Program-made: the position numbers and the translations under genes | The notes under the pieces: model-generated | Told to the model about the DNA's origin: nothing | The model's database searches: none | What the model saw: the letters and a program-made list of their open reading frames with translations, nothing else | Shown: positions 55,095 through 63,785 of the stretch, one piece after another | Layout: each line of letters starts with the position of its first letter | Position numbering within the stretch: position 1 is the first letter of the stretch | Assembly (NCBI GenBank): GCA_015478895.1 | Contig: JADMKK010000004.1 | Location: 1 to 64,000, forward strand | Direction: 5' to 3' | DNA from: Comamonas sp. | GTDB lineage: Bacteria > Pseudomonadota > Gammaproteobacteria > Burkholderiales > Burkholderiaceae_C | DNA length: 64,000 nt

Positions 55095-56387
55095 TTGAGC
55101 AGAGTTGACGGCTACACCACCGATATCACTTTCCCGGCGTTTTTTTACAAAGAAATGCAGCCGGTCTGGATCAGCCATCTCTTGCGCTTTGAAGGCTTTC
55201 AAGCGCCAGACCTGGCAGGCCATTTCAGGCTGTGTGAGCTGGGCTGTGGCGTGGGCGTCAACCTGCTGGTGGCCGCGGCATGCCACCCTGCGGCGCAGTT
55301 TATCGGTGTCGATTTCAACCCCCAGCACCTGGAGATTGCGCGCACATTGGCGCAAGCCGCTGGCCTTCACAACCTGGAATTTGTGCAGGCTGATTTTGCG
55401 CAGTTTGCAGCCAGCCAGCCGCAGGCGTTTGACTTCATCAACACCCATGGCGTGTGGTCATGGATTGCGCCCGGGCACCAGCAGGCCATGCTGGAGGTGG
55501 TGAGGCAATCACTCAAAGTGGGTGGCGTTTTCTATCTGCATTACATGTGCCACCCCGGCTCGACCGATTTGCAAACCCTGCAGCATTTTTTGAATGTGTT
55601 TGCACCCCATGTGCCGGGGTCTTCGTCGCAGCAGGTGCAGATGGGCCTCAAGCTGTTGCAGCAACTGGCGCAGCGGGGCATGTTTGCCGATCAACCCAAC
55701 GTGCTGCGGCATCTGGAGCAGCTGCAGCGCAAAGATGCTACGCACCTGGCCCACGAGTTTTTGACGGACCACTGGCAGCCCCAGCATGGCGTAGATGTGC
55801 ACCGCCAAGTGGGCAGCACCGGCTTGCAGTACGTGTGCAGTGCCGATGTCTTCAACAACCTGGATGTATCGCTGTCCATTCCTGGCCGTCTGCAAAACGT
55901 GGTGGCGCAGACCAAAATTGCCGCTGTGGCCGAGACGCTCAAGGACATGGCCCGCAACAGCCACCAGCGTATGGATCTGTTCCAGCGTGCGCCGCAAGTT
56001 TGCTCGGTGCAGGAGCAACTGCAAGACATTCAAAAGATGGGGTTTCAACTGCTGCCCAACGCGCCAAAGAGCGGGGCGATTGACTTCACCACGCCCATGG
56101 GCAATGTGCAGGGCCCTGAAGCACTGTGCAGTCCTTTATTGGGCGCTTTGCACCAGGGGCCGCAAACCTTTGCGGCATTGATGCAGTTGCCCCCTTTCCA
56201 TGACAACCCGGCGCTGCTGCTGCAGAGCCTGCAGCTCATGATGATGCAAAGCCTGGTGCACCCTGTGAACCCTGTGGCGTCTCCAAGCTTGCCTGCGGTG
56301 CCGTTGCTCCATGCCGCGCTGCAGCAGCAAGCGTGGGGCATTACGGTCATGCCTGAGATGGGTACGGCTACACTGCGCCGCCCTTAA
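55095..56387 (+). CDS. Class I SAM-dependent methyltransferase with regulatory domain
   Basis: 430-aa two-domain protein. Residues 1-160 form a class I methyltransferase: motif I LCELGCGVG (46-54), acidic Asp73 in GVDFNPQ, then NTHGVWSW. The rest matches the methyltransferase-regulatory type (PF10119-like), found also in rickettsial lysine methyltransferases that modify outer-membrane protein OmpB. The only start is TTG at 55095 with GGGGCGGA about 6 nt upstream. It follows receptor 2 after 27 bp, probably on one transcript. The substrate is unknown; receptor lysines, a siderophore or an unrelated molecule are all possible. Confidence 0.75.
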   Translation: MSRVDGYTTDITFPAFFYKEMQPVWISHLLRFEGFQAPDLAGHFRLCELGCGVGVNLLVAAACHPAAQFIGVDFNPQHLEIARTLAQAAGLHNLEFVQADFAQFAASQPQAFDFINTHGVWSWIAPGHQQAMLEVVRQSLKVGGVFYLHYMCHPGSTDLQTLQHFLNVFAPHVPGSSSQQVQMGLKLLQQLAQRGMFADQPNVLRHLEQLQRKDATHLAHEFLTDHWQPQHGVDVHRQVGSTGLQYVCSADVFNNLDVSLSIPGRLQNVVAQTKIAAVAETLKDMARNSHQRMDLFQRAPQVCSVQEQLQDIQKMGFQLLPNAPKSGAIDFTTPMGNVQGPEALCSPLLGALHQGPQTFAALMQLPPFHDNPALLLQSLQLMMMQSLVHPVNPVASPSLPAVPLLHAALQQQAWGITVMPEMGTATLRRP

Positions 56388-56420
56388 AGCGGCAATCAAC
56401 GCGGGGGAGGCGGCAGATTT

Positions 56421-56849
56421 TCAGTTGCGGTCGCCTTCGGCAGCCTCGGTTGCATCTTTGAGCAAATGCTCGCCGATCTGCTTCCATGCCTTGCTGGCAT
56501 CGTGCTCTCCCGCAAAGTGGTGGCAACTGGCGGCGGTCATGGCGATGCGGCCGTTTTCGGGGGCCAGGTCAAACGCACGTTCACACTGGGCGGCAGCGTT
56601 GCTCCACATGACCAGCGCGTTGGGGGAGTCTTCCTTTTGCAGGGCATAGGCCTCGGCCATCCATGCCTGGGCCAGGCGGAAAGCGGCTTCGCAATGATCC
56701 GGTTCTGCAGTGTGCGCGCGGTAGAAGTGCTTGCCGGCCTCTTGCCACAGCGCACGGGCGCGCTGGAAATCGGAGGGGGCGACCTGCTGGGCCTCGGTGA
56801 CCAAGGCGTTGCCTGATTGCAGGAGTTCTTCAAAGCTCAGTTCAGTCAT
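56421..56849 (-). CDS. Hypothetical helical-repeat (TPR-like) protein
   Basis: 142-aa acidic protein made of amphipathic helices: ARALWQEAGKHFYRAHTAEP and AAAQCERAFDLAPENGRIAM resemble TPR units, so a protein-binding role is likely. I chose ATG 56849 (MTELSFEELLQ). It has no signal peptide and is probably cytoplasmic. I cannot name a family. It lies next to an ankyrin-type gene on the same strand, 82 bp apart. Confidence 0.65.
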   Translation of the reverse strand: MTELSFEELLQSGNALVTEAQQVAPSDFQRARALWQEAGKHFYRAHTAEPDHCEAAFRLAQAWMAEAYALQKEDSPNALVMWSNAAAQCERAFDLAPENGRIAMTAASCHHFAGEHDASKAWKQIGEHLLKDATEAAEGDRN

Positions 56850-56931
56850 GGTGCGACAAGGCAGTGTGTGAAACCGGCATTGTGGCGCGATGCGTGAAAG
56901 CACGTGTGCTGCAAGTCTTGTCAAGGCAGTG

Positions 56932-57282
56932 TTAGACCGATAGCCAGCGTTCCCAAAAGCGTCGGTGTGGGGAGGGCTGTTCTTGTGCGCCGAAATCTTG
57001 CAAAAGGCTTTGCAGCGCCACATCCCCGTGCTGCCGGGCCGCTTGCAAGGGCGTAAGCTGGCCCAGTTCTGCAGGCAGGTTGGGATCGGCCCCATGTGCA
57101 AGCAGTGCGCGGGCCACCTCGGTGTGGCCCTGCATGCAACTGATCACCAGCGCCGACACCATGGCCTCGGGGTGCTGGTAGTCCACATCCACCCCTTCAC
57201 TGAGGTGATACAGCACGCAGTGAAGATCACCGCGCTCTGCGGCGTAGTACATGTCTTTCCAATCGCCCCCTGCACTGGCCAT
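56932..57282 (-). CDS. Ankyrin-repeat protein
   Basis: 116-aa protein with about three ankyrin units: DMYYAAERGDLHCVLYHLSE, then ALVISCMQGHTEVARALLAHGADPN and TPLQAARQHGDVALQSLLQDF. AAGGAG lies 7 nt upstream of the ATG at 57282. Such small ankyrin proteins act as protein-binding modules; the partner is unknown. It may be co-transcribed with the TPR-like gene. Confidence 0.8.
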   Translation of the reverse strand: MASAGGDWKDMYYAAERGDLHCVLYHLSEGVDVDYQHPEAMVSALVISCMQGHTEVARALLAHGADPNLPAELGQLTPLQAARQHGDVALQSLLQDFGAQEQPSPHRRFWERWLSV

Positions 57283-57394
57283 GGCTTGCTCCTTGAGAGA
57301 AGCCGCCAACGTAATCGCTAATGGCCGATGTGGCTACAGGGTGAGCACCATGAAAAATGCTTTTCACTGTGCCCAACGCCGCTGTTTGCAGGCG

Positions 57395-58879
57395 CTAAAA
57401 GCGTGGCAAATCCGGGTGGCTGATCTGGCCGCCCCGCACCAGCATCTTGCCGTACTCGGCGCAGCGGTTGAGTGTGGGAATGACCTTGCCGGGGTTGAGC
57501 AGGCCCGCCGGATCGAACGCCGCTTTGAGCGCAAACATCTGCAGGTTTTCTTCGGTGGTGAACTGGGTACACATGCTGTTGAGCTTTTCCACGCCCACGC
57601 CGTGTTCGCCCGTCACCGTGCCGCCCATGGCCACGCTGGTTTCCAGAATGTCGGCACCGAACAGTTCGCAGCGGTGCAGCTCGTCCGGGTCATTGGCATC
57701 AAACAGAATCAGCGGGTGCAAGTTGCCGTCGCCCGCATGGAACACGTTGGCGCAGCGCAGCTGGTATTTCTTTTCCATTTCCTGAATCGCCAGCAGGATG
57801 TCCGCCAGACGTTTGCGCGGAATGGTCGAATCCATGCACATGTAGTCGGGGCTGATACGGCCCGATGCCGGGAAGGCGTTCTTGCGGCCACTCCAAAAGC
57901 GCATGCGCTCTTCTTCACTGTTGCTCACGGTGATGGCTGTGGCACCGGCTGCGCGCAGCACTTCGCTCATGCGGCCAATTTCTTCTTCCACTTCTTCGGG
58001 TGTGCCGTCAGATTCGCACAAAAGAATGGCTTCTGCGGTCAGGTCGTAGCCCGCCTTCACAAAGTCTTCGACGGCGGCGGTCATGGGCTTGTCCATCATC
58101 TCCAGTCCGGCAGGAATGATGCCCGCAGCAATCACGGCGGCCACAGCATCGCCCGCTTTGCGCACGTCGTCAAAGCTGGCCATGATGCAGCGTGCCAGCT
58201 GGGGTTTGGGGATGAGTTTGACGGTCACTTCCGTGGTGACGGCCAGCATGCCTTCGCTGCCAATCAACGCGGCCAGCAGATCGTAGCCGGGCGCGTCCAG
58301 CGCATCGGAACCAAATTCCATCGGTTCGCCTTCGATGCTGAAGCCTTTGACCTTGAGGATGTTGTGCACCGTCAGCCCGTATTTCAGGCAGTGCACGCCG
58401 CCGGAGTTCTCGGCCACATTGCCGCCAATGGTGCAGGCAATCTGGCTGCTGGGGTCGGGCGCGTAGTACAGGCCGTAGGGCGCAGCCGCATCGCTGATGG
58501 CGAGGTTGCGCACGCCGCACTGCACCACGGCCGTGCGGCTGTAGGCATCAACGTTGAGGATCTGGTTGAACTTGGCCAGCGACAGCGTCACCCCCATCGC
58601 ATGCGGCATGGCGCCGCCCGACAAACCGGTGCCCGCACCACGCGCCACCACCGGCACTTTGTGGATGTGGCAGGCCTTGAGCACGGCTTGCACCTGTTCA
58701 TAAGTTTCAGGCAAGCACACCACCAGCGGGCGCTGGCGATAGGCGGTCAGGCCGTCGCACTCATAGGGCGTGGTGTCTTCGCTGTGCCACAGCAGGGCGT
58801 GTGCGGGCACATGCTGGGACAGGGCTTGCACCACCTCGGCTTGGCGGGTAGCGCGTTCAGAAAGGCTGGCAGTCGTCAT
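57395..58879 (-). CDS. glcD: FAD-binding oxidase, glycolate oxidase GlcD/D-lactate dehydrogenase type
   Basis: 494-aa FAD-linked oxidoreductase of the vanillyl-alcohol-oxidase fold: FAD-binding VPVVARGAGTGLSGG (about 76-90), GGNVAENSGGVHCLKYG, and the C-terminal cap with NVFHAGDGNLHPLILFD and TGEHGVGVEK. Substrate is a D-2-hydroxy acid such as glycolate or D-lactate. GlcE and GlcF subunits are not adjacent, so either it acts alone or its partners are elsewhere. TACAGT ends 8 nt before the ATG and no Shine-Dalgarno sequence is seen. Confidence 0.88.
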   Translation of the reverse strand: MTTASLSERATRQAEVVQALSQHVPAHALLWHSEDTTPYECDGLTAYRQRPLVVCLPETYEQVQAVLKACHIHKVPVVARGAGTGLSGGAMPHAMGVTLSLAKFNQILNVDAYSRTAVVQCGVRNLAISDAAAPYGLYYAPDPSSQIACTIGGNVAENSGGVHCLKYGLTVHNILKVKGFSIEGEPMEFGSDALDAPGYDLLAALIGSEGMLAVTTEVTVKLIPKPQLARCIMASFDDVRKAGDAVAAVIAAGIIPAGLEMMDKPMTAAVEDFVKAGYDLTAEAILLCESDGTPEEVEEEIGRMSEVLRAAGATAITVSNSEEERMRFWSGRKNAFPASGRISPDYMCMDSTIPRKRLADILLAIQEMEKKYQLRCANVFHAGDGNLHPLILFDANDPDELHRCELFGADILETSVAMGGTVTGEHGVGVEKLNSMCTQFTTEENLQMFALKAAFDPAGLLNPGKVIPTLNRCAEYGKMLVRGGQISHPDLPRF

Positions 58880-58975
58880 AGCCAATGACTGTAGGGCAAG
58901 CCTTGGCGCAACGCTGTGATTTTTTTGGCAAGCCTGCGTGAAAGTGCCGCGTTTGGGAGAGGAAGATATCTATAA

Positions 58976-59017
58976 AGATAGCTGCACGCCCTTGTGCAAT
59001 AAGGGCTAGAAGCTGAT
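58976..59017 (+). repeat. Dispersed palindrome, short form, copy 10
   Basis: GCCCTT (58988-58993), 7-nt loop GTGCAAT, AAGGGC (59001-59006), flanked by GATAGCTGCAC and TAGAAGC. The same 7-nt loop length and flanks as copy 7. It lies between glcD and the lysR gene. Confidence 0.85.
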
Positions 59018-59022
59018 TTGGC

Positions 59023-59943
59023 TTAAATCGTCTTGGCCAGCCATTCAGCAAACGCCTGGCACTCCCAGCGGTCCATGGTGCCGGTGCGCCAGCACAGGTA
59101 GTGCGCGTTCGGGCTGGGCACCTCCAAGTCAAACAGGCGCACCAGCGTGCCATTGTCCAGCCACGGTGCGCCCAGCTTCAGGCGCACCGGGGCCACGCCC
59201 AAGCCGGCAGCGGCGGCATCGCACAACAGACCCACATCGTTGAACTGCGAGCCTTCGGTGGGCTCCGCCCAGTCCAGCCCTGCGGCCTGGAACCACGGGC
59301 GCCACGACTCCAGCGGGCTGCGCAGCAGTGGCAGCTCTTGCAGGTCTTCGGGTTTTTCGATGGGGCCGTGCAGGCGCAAAAAGGCGGGTGAAACCACGGG
59401 CGTGTACACATCGCGGGCAATCTCGCGGTGCTCGACATCGGCGTAGTGGCCCGCGCCGTAGCGCACCATCAAATCAGCGTCTTCAGCCACCACGTCCAGC
59501 AGCGGAATCGCCACTTGCAGCGTCAGATCAATCTCGGGGTGGGCCTCGGTGAACTGTGCCAGGCGCGGGATCAGCATGCAGCGCGCAAACGTGGGCGTAA
59601 CAGCAATTTTCAGGCGCACGCGGCCAGTGGCAACGGGGTGGTTGGGAAAGCACTGCAGCGCACCCAGGCCGTCACGCACTTGCTGCAGGTAATTCTGGCC
59701 GTCGGTGGTGAGGGAGAAATCGGTGCGGCCAAACAGCTGGGTGCCCAAAACTTGCTCCAGCTGGCGCACACGGTGGCTGACGGCGCTGGGCGTCACGCTG
59801 AGCTCCTCGGCCGTGAGCGTCACGCTGCGCAGGCGCGCCAGTGCTTCAAAGGTCAGCAGGCATTGAATCGGCGGTATGCGCCGGGCCGAGCGGCTGTCAA
59901 AAAAACGGGTGGGGCGCTGGCCGTTGTTGCGTGGAGTGGACAT
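59023..59943 (-). CDS. LysR-family regulator (GcvA-like)
   Basis: 306-aa LysR regulator. The winged helix spans about 25-85 (LLTFEALARLRSVTLTAEEL, TPSAVSHRVRQLEQVLG) and a periplasmic-binding-like sensor follows. The pattern PSAVSHRVRQLE is typical of the GcvA subgroup. It runs in the same direction as glcD and lies upstream of it, so it may regulate glcD; the gap contains a repeat and no clear operator was identified. Its inducer is unknown. Confidence 0.88.
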   Translation of the reverse strand: MSTPRNNGQRPTRFFDSRSARRIPPIQCLLTFEALARLRSVTLTAEELSVTPSAVSHRVRQLEQVLGTQLFGRTDFSLTTDGQNYLQQVRDGLGALQCFPNHPVATGRVRLKIAVTPTFARCMLIPRLAQFTEAHPEIDLTLQVAIPLLDVVAEDADLMVRYGAGHYADVEHREIARDVYTPVVSPAFLRLHGPIEKPEDLQELPLLRSPLESWRPWFQAAGLDWAEPTEGSQFNDVGLLCDAAAAGLGVAPVRLKLGAPWLDNGTLVRLFDLEVPSPNAHYLCWRTGTMDRWECQAFAEWLAKTI

Positions 59944-59967
59944 GGCTCAGTGTGGTGCTACAGATTT

Positions 59968-60049
59968 AAAAGCAATAAGCCCTAGTGTTATATAGCTTTT
60001 ACTATCAAAACATAGTGAAAGCAATACAACACGAGGGCCAGGTGCTTTG
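59968..60049 (+). repeat. Dispersed bipartite palindrome, long form, copy 11
   Basis: Inner arms GCTTTTACTAT (59995-60005) and ATAGTGAAAGC (60012-60022), loop CAAAAC, pair at 10 of 11. The outer arms AAAAGCAATAAGCCCTAGTG and CACGAGGGCCAGGTGCTTTG pair in part. It lies between purU and the lysR gene. Confidence 0.75.
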
Positions 60050-60064
60050 TTTTTTGAGGGGTGC

Positions 60065-60913
60065 TTAGCGGAACACAACCGTCTTGTGACCATTCGGGAT
60101 CACGCGACGTTCGCTGTGCCACTTCACAGCGCGTGCCAGAACCTGGCTTTCCGTGTCCTGACCGCGGGTGGTCAGGTCTTCCACGGTGTCGGTGTGGTCA
60201 GCGCGGGCCACGTCTTGTTCAATGATCGGGCCTTCATCCAGATCGGCGGTCACGTAGTGCGCGGTGGCTCCAATCAGCTTCACACCGCGATCATGCGCCT
60301 GGTAGTAAGGCTTGGCACCTTTGAAGCTGGGCAGGAAGCTGTGGTGAATGTTGATGGCGCGTCCCGCCAGTTTTTGACACAAATCATTGGACAGCACTTG
60401 CATATAGCGCGCCAGCACCACGAGTTCGGCCCCTTCCGCCTCGATAATCTCCAATTGTTTCGCTTCGGCCTGTGCTTTGGTTGCGGCAGTGACCGGAATG
60501 TGGTGGAAGGGAATGTTGTGGCTGGCCGCGAGTTGGTAGAAATCACGGTGGTTGCTGATGATGGCCTTGATGTCGATGGGCAGCTGACCAGATTTCCAGC
60601 GGAACAATAAATCGTTCAGGCAGTGGCCTTGGCGGCTGACCATGAGGACCGTCTTCATGCGCTCTGCGTTGGAGTGCAGGCGCCATTTCATGTCATAGGT
60701 GTCGCCTAAAACAGCGCAGGCCTGTTTCAAAGTGTTAATTTCAGTGTTTTCACACTGAAACTGCACACGCATAAAAAACAGGCCAGTGGCGCTGTCATTG
60801 AACTGGGAGGCTTCTTCGATATTGGCGCCTTGCTCCAGCAAGAAACCAGAGACGGCATGCACCAGGCCACGGCGGTCTGGGCAAGATAGAGTAAGGATAT
60901 AGGCTTGGGTCAT
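60065..60913 (-). CDS. purU: Formyltetrahydrofolate deformylase
   Basis: 282-aa enzyme that hydrolyses 10-formyl-THF to formate and THF, feeding purine synthesis and balancing one-carbon pools. An ACT domain (about 1-80, LSCPDRRGLVHAVSGFL) precedes the formyltransferase fold with AIISNHRDF, INIHHSFLPSFKGAKPY (catalytic His) and GATAHYVTADLDEGPII (catalytic Asp). The ATG at 60913 has GACAAT ending 9 nt before it and no Shine-Dalgarno sequence. Divergent from the GGDEF-EAL gene with 52 bp between starts. Confidence 0.96.
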   Translation of the reverse strand: MTQAYILTLSCPDRRGLVHAVSGFLLEQGANIEEASQFNDSATGLFFMRVQFQCENTEINTLKQACAVLGDTYDMKWRLHSNAERMKTVLMVSRQGHCLNDLLFRWKSGQLPIDIKAIISNHRDFYQLAASHNIPFHHIPVTAATKAQAEAKQLEIIEAEGAELVVLARYMQVLSNDLCQKLAGRAINIHHSFLPSFKGAKPYYQAHDRGVKLIGATAHYVTADLDEGPIIEQDVARADHTDTVEDLTTRGQDTESQVLARAVKWHSERRVIPNGHKTVVFR

Positions 60914-60965
60914 AGCGGCGCAATTGTCGCGCATGGCCAGGGTCTCAATGGGATTGAGGGAATAC

Positions 60966-63302
60966 ATGCAAAACGACGGGGGCTCTGTCCCGCACCTGGC
61001 ACCGTGGCGTGCGCTGGTGCTTTATTTGTGCGTCGGATTGCTCTGGTTTGGTGCCGGCGATGTCGTGCTGCCCTACCTTGTGCAAGACCACGGCATCTAC
61101 GTGCTGCTCCAGCGCTGGCAGGACTACGTATTTGTGCTGGGCTCGGGCTGCTATGCCGCCTGGCTGATGTACCGCATGCTGCTGGCCGAGCAACGCCGTG
61201 AACTGGCGCGCAAGGATTTGGCAGAGAGCGAGCAGCAATTGCGTCTGGCGCTGGACGGCAGTGGCAGTGGCATGTGGGACTGGAACATTGAAGACAAGCA
61301 CTACACGTTCTCGCAGGGCATCGCCAGCCTGTTGCGCTATGCAGGCGAGGACTTCGCGCGCGATTTTCGCTTGAAGGCCCGCATTCATCCGGATGATCGA
61401 GAAATGGTGGCCGAAGCGTCCCGCACTTCGCTGCGTACCGGACAAGCTTATGTGGTGACTGCCCGCATCATGTGTTTTGACGGCGAATACCGCTGGTTTG
61501 AAGCGCGCGGCATGCGCCATTTGAATCGCGAAGGCGTGCCCGTGCGGTTTTCCGGCATCCTTACAGATAAAACCCAGCAGCGGCGCGAAGATGATCGCAT
61601 GCGTCTGGCCGCCACCGTGGTGGACAACACCACCGAAGGCATTGTGGTGACCGATGCGCATGGCAGCATTTTGTCGACCAATGCAGCCTTTTCGCGCATG
61701 CTGGGTTATGGGCAAGAAGAGTTGCTGGGCCAGAACCCTTCGGTCTTCAAGTCCGGCCACCATGACAAAGCGTTTTATGACGCGATGTGGAGCACCATCC
61801 ACCGCACAGGAAGCTGGCGTGGAGAGATCTGGAACAAGCGCAAAAACGGCGAAATTTTCCCTGAACGCATGTCGCTGAGTGCAGTGCAGGACAGCACTGG
61901 CAAAGCGACGCACTATGTGTGCATGTTCACAGATATTGCAGAGGAAAAGCGCCGCGAAGAGCAACTGCAATTCATGGCGCACCGCGATATGCTGACCGGC
62001 CTGTCTAACCGCACATGGTTTGTGCAGGAGCTCACGCGCCAGGTTGAGCTGGCGCCTGTGCGCAACGAGCAGATGGCGGTCATTCTGCTCAATCTGGACC
62101 GCTTCAAAGACGTCAATGACAGCTATGGTCATGCGGTGGGCGATGAAGTGCTCAAGCACATTGCCCGGCAGGTGCAGTTGGCCCTGCGGCCCGGCGATGT
62201 CATTGGCCGCATGGCAGGCGATGAAATCGTGGTGCTGGCGCGCAATCTGGCCAAGACAGAAGATGCCTCCGACATTGCGGAGCGCCTGATTCATGCGGCG
62301 GCCCAGCCCTGGAAATCGCCCGACGGGTTTGCGGTGGTGGTCAGCGTCAGTGCCGGCATTTGCTGCTATCCGCTGCATGCCAGCAATGCCTCCAACCTGG
62401 TACAAGGGGCGCACGCTGCCGTGTATGGCGCCAAGCAGGGGCGCGGGGCGAGCAACCTCTGGTGTTTCTTTAATGAGGACATGACGCTGGCAGCGCGCGA
62501 ACGTATTGCGCTGGAGGCGCGCCTGCGGCATGCCTTTGCGCAAGAGCACTTGCGCTTGTACTACCAGCCGCAAATTGACATTGCCACCGGCAACATCGTG
62601 GGCTGCGAAGCATTGATGCGCTGGTTTGACCCTGTCGAAGGCATGATTTCACCAGCGCGTTTTATTCCTGTGGCAGAGAGCACGGGCCTGATTGGCCCTT
62701 TGGGTGAATGGGTGCTGCACGAAGCTTGCCAGCAGGCACAGCAATGGTCGGGCCAAGGCTTGCCGGAGATCTCGATGGCCGTGAATATTTCGCTGCACCA
62801 GTTCTTGCTGACAGACATTGTCGAATGCACCAAAAAGGCATTAGCAACCTCGGGCCTGCCGGCGCGCCGTCTGGAAGTGGAAATCACTGAAAGCGCTTTG
62901 GCCGAGCGCCCCGATGAGGCGCTGATCGTGCTGCGCAAGCTCAAAGCCATGGGGCTGCGTTTGGCGATTGATGATTTCGGAACGGGTTACTCGTCGCTGG
63001 CGCACCTCAAGCGCTTTCCGATTGACGTGCTCAAAATCGACCAGGGCTTTATCCGCGACATTCCACAAAGCGCCGACGACATGGCGATTAGCCGTGCGGT
63101 AATCGCCATGGGGCAGAGTATGGGCCTGGAAGTGCTGGCCGAAGGGGTAGAAACCGCTGCGCAGTTGGAGTTTTTGCGCCAGCACGGCTGTAATTTCTAC
63201 CAAGGCTATTTTTGCAGCAAGCCTGTGCCAGCCAATGAATTTGCCGCGCTGTTGCAAGCCGACCAATTGCGCTTGCAGGCCTCCTCGCCATCGCACCCGT
63301 AA
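60966..63302 (+). CDS. Membrane PAS-PAS-GGDEF-EAL cyclic di-GMP enzyme
   Basis: 778-aa inner-membrane sensor: two helices (about 15-36 and 53-72), two PAS domains (about 85-205 and 215-330), GGDEF (about 340-500) and EAL (515-765). The cyclase motif is AGDEI (417-421) rather than GGDEF, with the RPGD inhibitory site intact five residues upstream; the phosphodiesterase residues EAL (548-550), DDFGTGYSS (669-677) and EGVET (726-730) are complete. It most likely hydrolyses c-di-GMP, with the GGDEF half regulatory or weakly active. GAGGGA lies 5 nt upstream of the ATG. Confidence 0.93.
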   Translation: MQNDGGSVPHLAPWRALVLYLCVGLLWFGAGDVVLPYLVQDHGIYVLLQRWQDYVFVLGSGCYAAWLMYRMLLAEQRRELARKDLAESEQQLRLALDGSGSGMWDWNIEDKHYTFSQGIASLLRYAGEDFARDFRLKARIHPDDREMVAEASRTSLRTGQAYVVTARIMCFDGEYRWFEARGMRHLNREGVPVRFSGILTDKTQQRREDDRMRLAATVVDNTTEGIVVTDAHGSILSTNAAFSRMLGYGQEELLGQNPSVFKSGHHDKAFYDAMWSTIHRTGSWRGEIWNKRKNGEIFPERMSLSAVQDSTGKATHYVCMFTDIAEEKRREEQLQFMAHRDMLTGLSNRTWFVQELTRQVELAPVRNEQMAVILLNLDRFKDVNDSYGHAVGDEVLKHIARQVQLALRPGDVIGRMAGDEIVVLARNLAKTEDASDIAERLIHAAAQPWKSPDGFAVVVSVSAGICCYPLHASNASNLVQGAHAAVYGAKQGRGASNLWCFFNEDMTLAARERIALEARLRHAFAQEHLRLYYQPQIDIATGNIVGCEALMRWFDPVEGMISPARFIPVAESTGLIGPLGEWVLHEACQQAQQWSGQGLPEISMAVNISLHQFLLTDIVECTKKALATSGLPARRLEVEITESALAERPDEALIVLRKLKAMGLRLAIDDFGTGYSSLAHLKRFPIDVLKIDQGFIRDIPQSADDMAISRAVIAMGQSMGLEVLAEGVETAAQLEFLRQHGCNFYQGYFCSKPVPANEFAALLQADQLRLQASSPSHP

Positions 63303-63361
63303 GACGTGTATGCAGGAAAACCGCTAAGGCGCGCTACGGCAGCTCTAGCGTGTTCTCCAGA

Positions 63362-63658
63362 TCAGTGAATCAGCACGGGGTTCTGGGCCAACTGGGCATA
63401 GGACTCCAGCGTTGCTTCCACTTCTTCTTCGCTAGGAGATTCCTGCTGCCAGGCATGAATGTGCTGCTGAAAAAGCTCCGCCCAGGATCCGTCCAGGTAC
63501 ACCTCTTTGCCGGTGCGTTTGTCCACAATTTCAAAGCCGTGGCGTGGCAGTGCGGGGGCGGTGGTTTCGCCATCTGCCAAGGTGATGTCCGATGGCAGTC
63601 CCAAGTTCGCTTGGATATGGAGCACCACGAAGGACTCAGAGTCATAAAGCATTTGCAT
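63362..63658 (-). CDS. DUF3567 family protein
   Basis: 98-aa soluble protein of unknown function; it starts MQMLYDSESFVVLHIQAN, typical of DUF3567, which is confined to Burkholderiales relatives, and contains RHGFEIVDKRTGKEVYLDG. GGAGG lies 7 nt upstream of the ATG at 63658. Convergent with the GGDEF-EAL gene. Confidence 0.8.
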   Translation of the reverse strand: MQMLYDSESFVVLHIQANLGLPSDITLADGETTAPALPRHGFEIVDKRTGKEVYLDGSWAELFQQHIHAWQQESPSEEEVEATLESYAQLAQNPVLIH

Positions 63659-63785
63659 GGTGGCCTCCTCAACGCATACAGATGGGGCTGCAGCAGTCAA
63701 TTTGCAAGGTGCGCGAAGCTGCACACCCTGTAATTCAGTATTCCATGGAAGAAAGAGCCTGGGACGGCCAATCCGTCAGCAGGGG

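Noticed and set aside
57251-58888. 545-codon frame opposite glcD
   Set aside because: GC-rich mirror frame of a strongly conserved gene; its product is His/Ala/Gln-rich low-complexity protein without any recognisable domain.
60945-62573. 542-codon frame opposite the GGDEF-EAL gene
   Set aside because: Mirror frame; domain motifs and the ribosome-binding site are on the plus strand.
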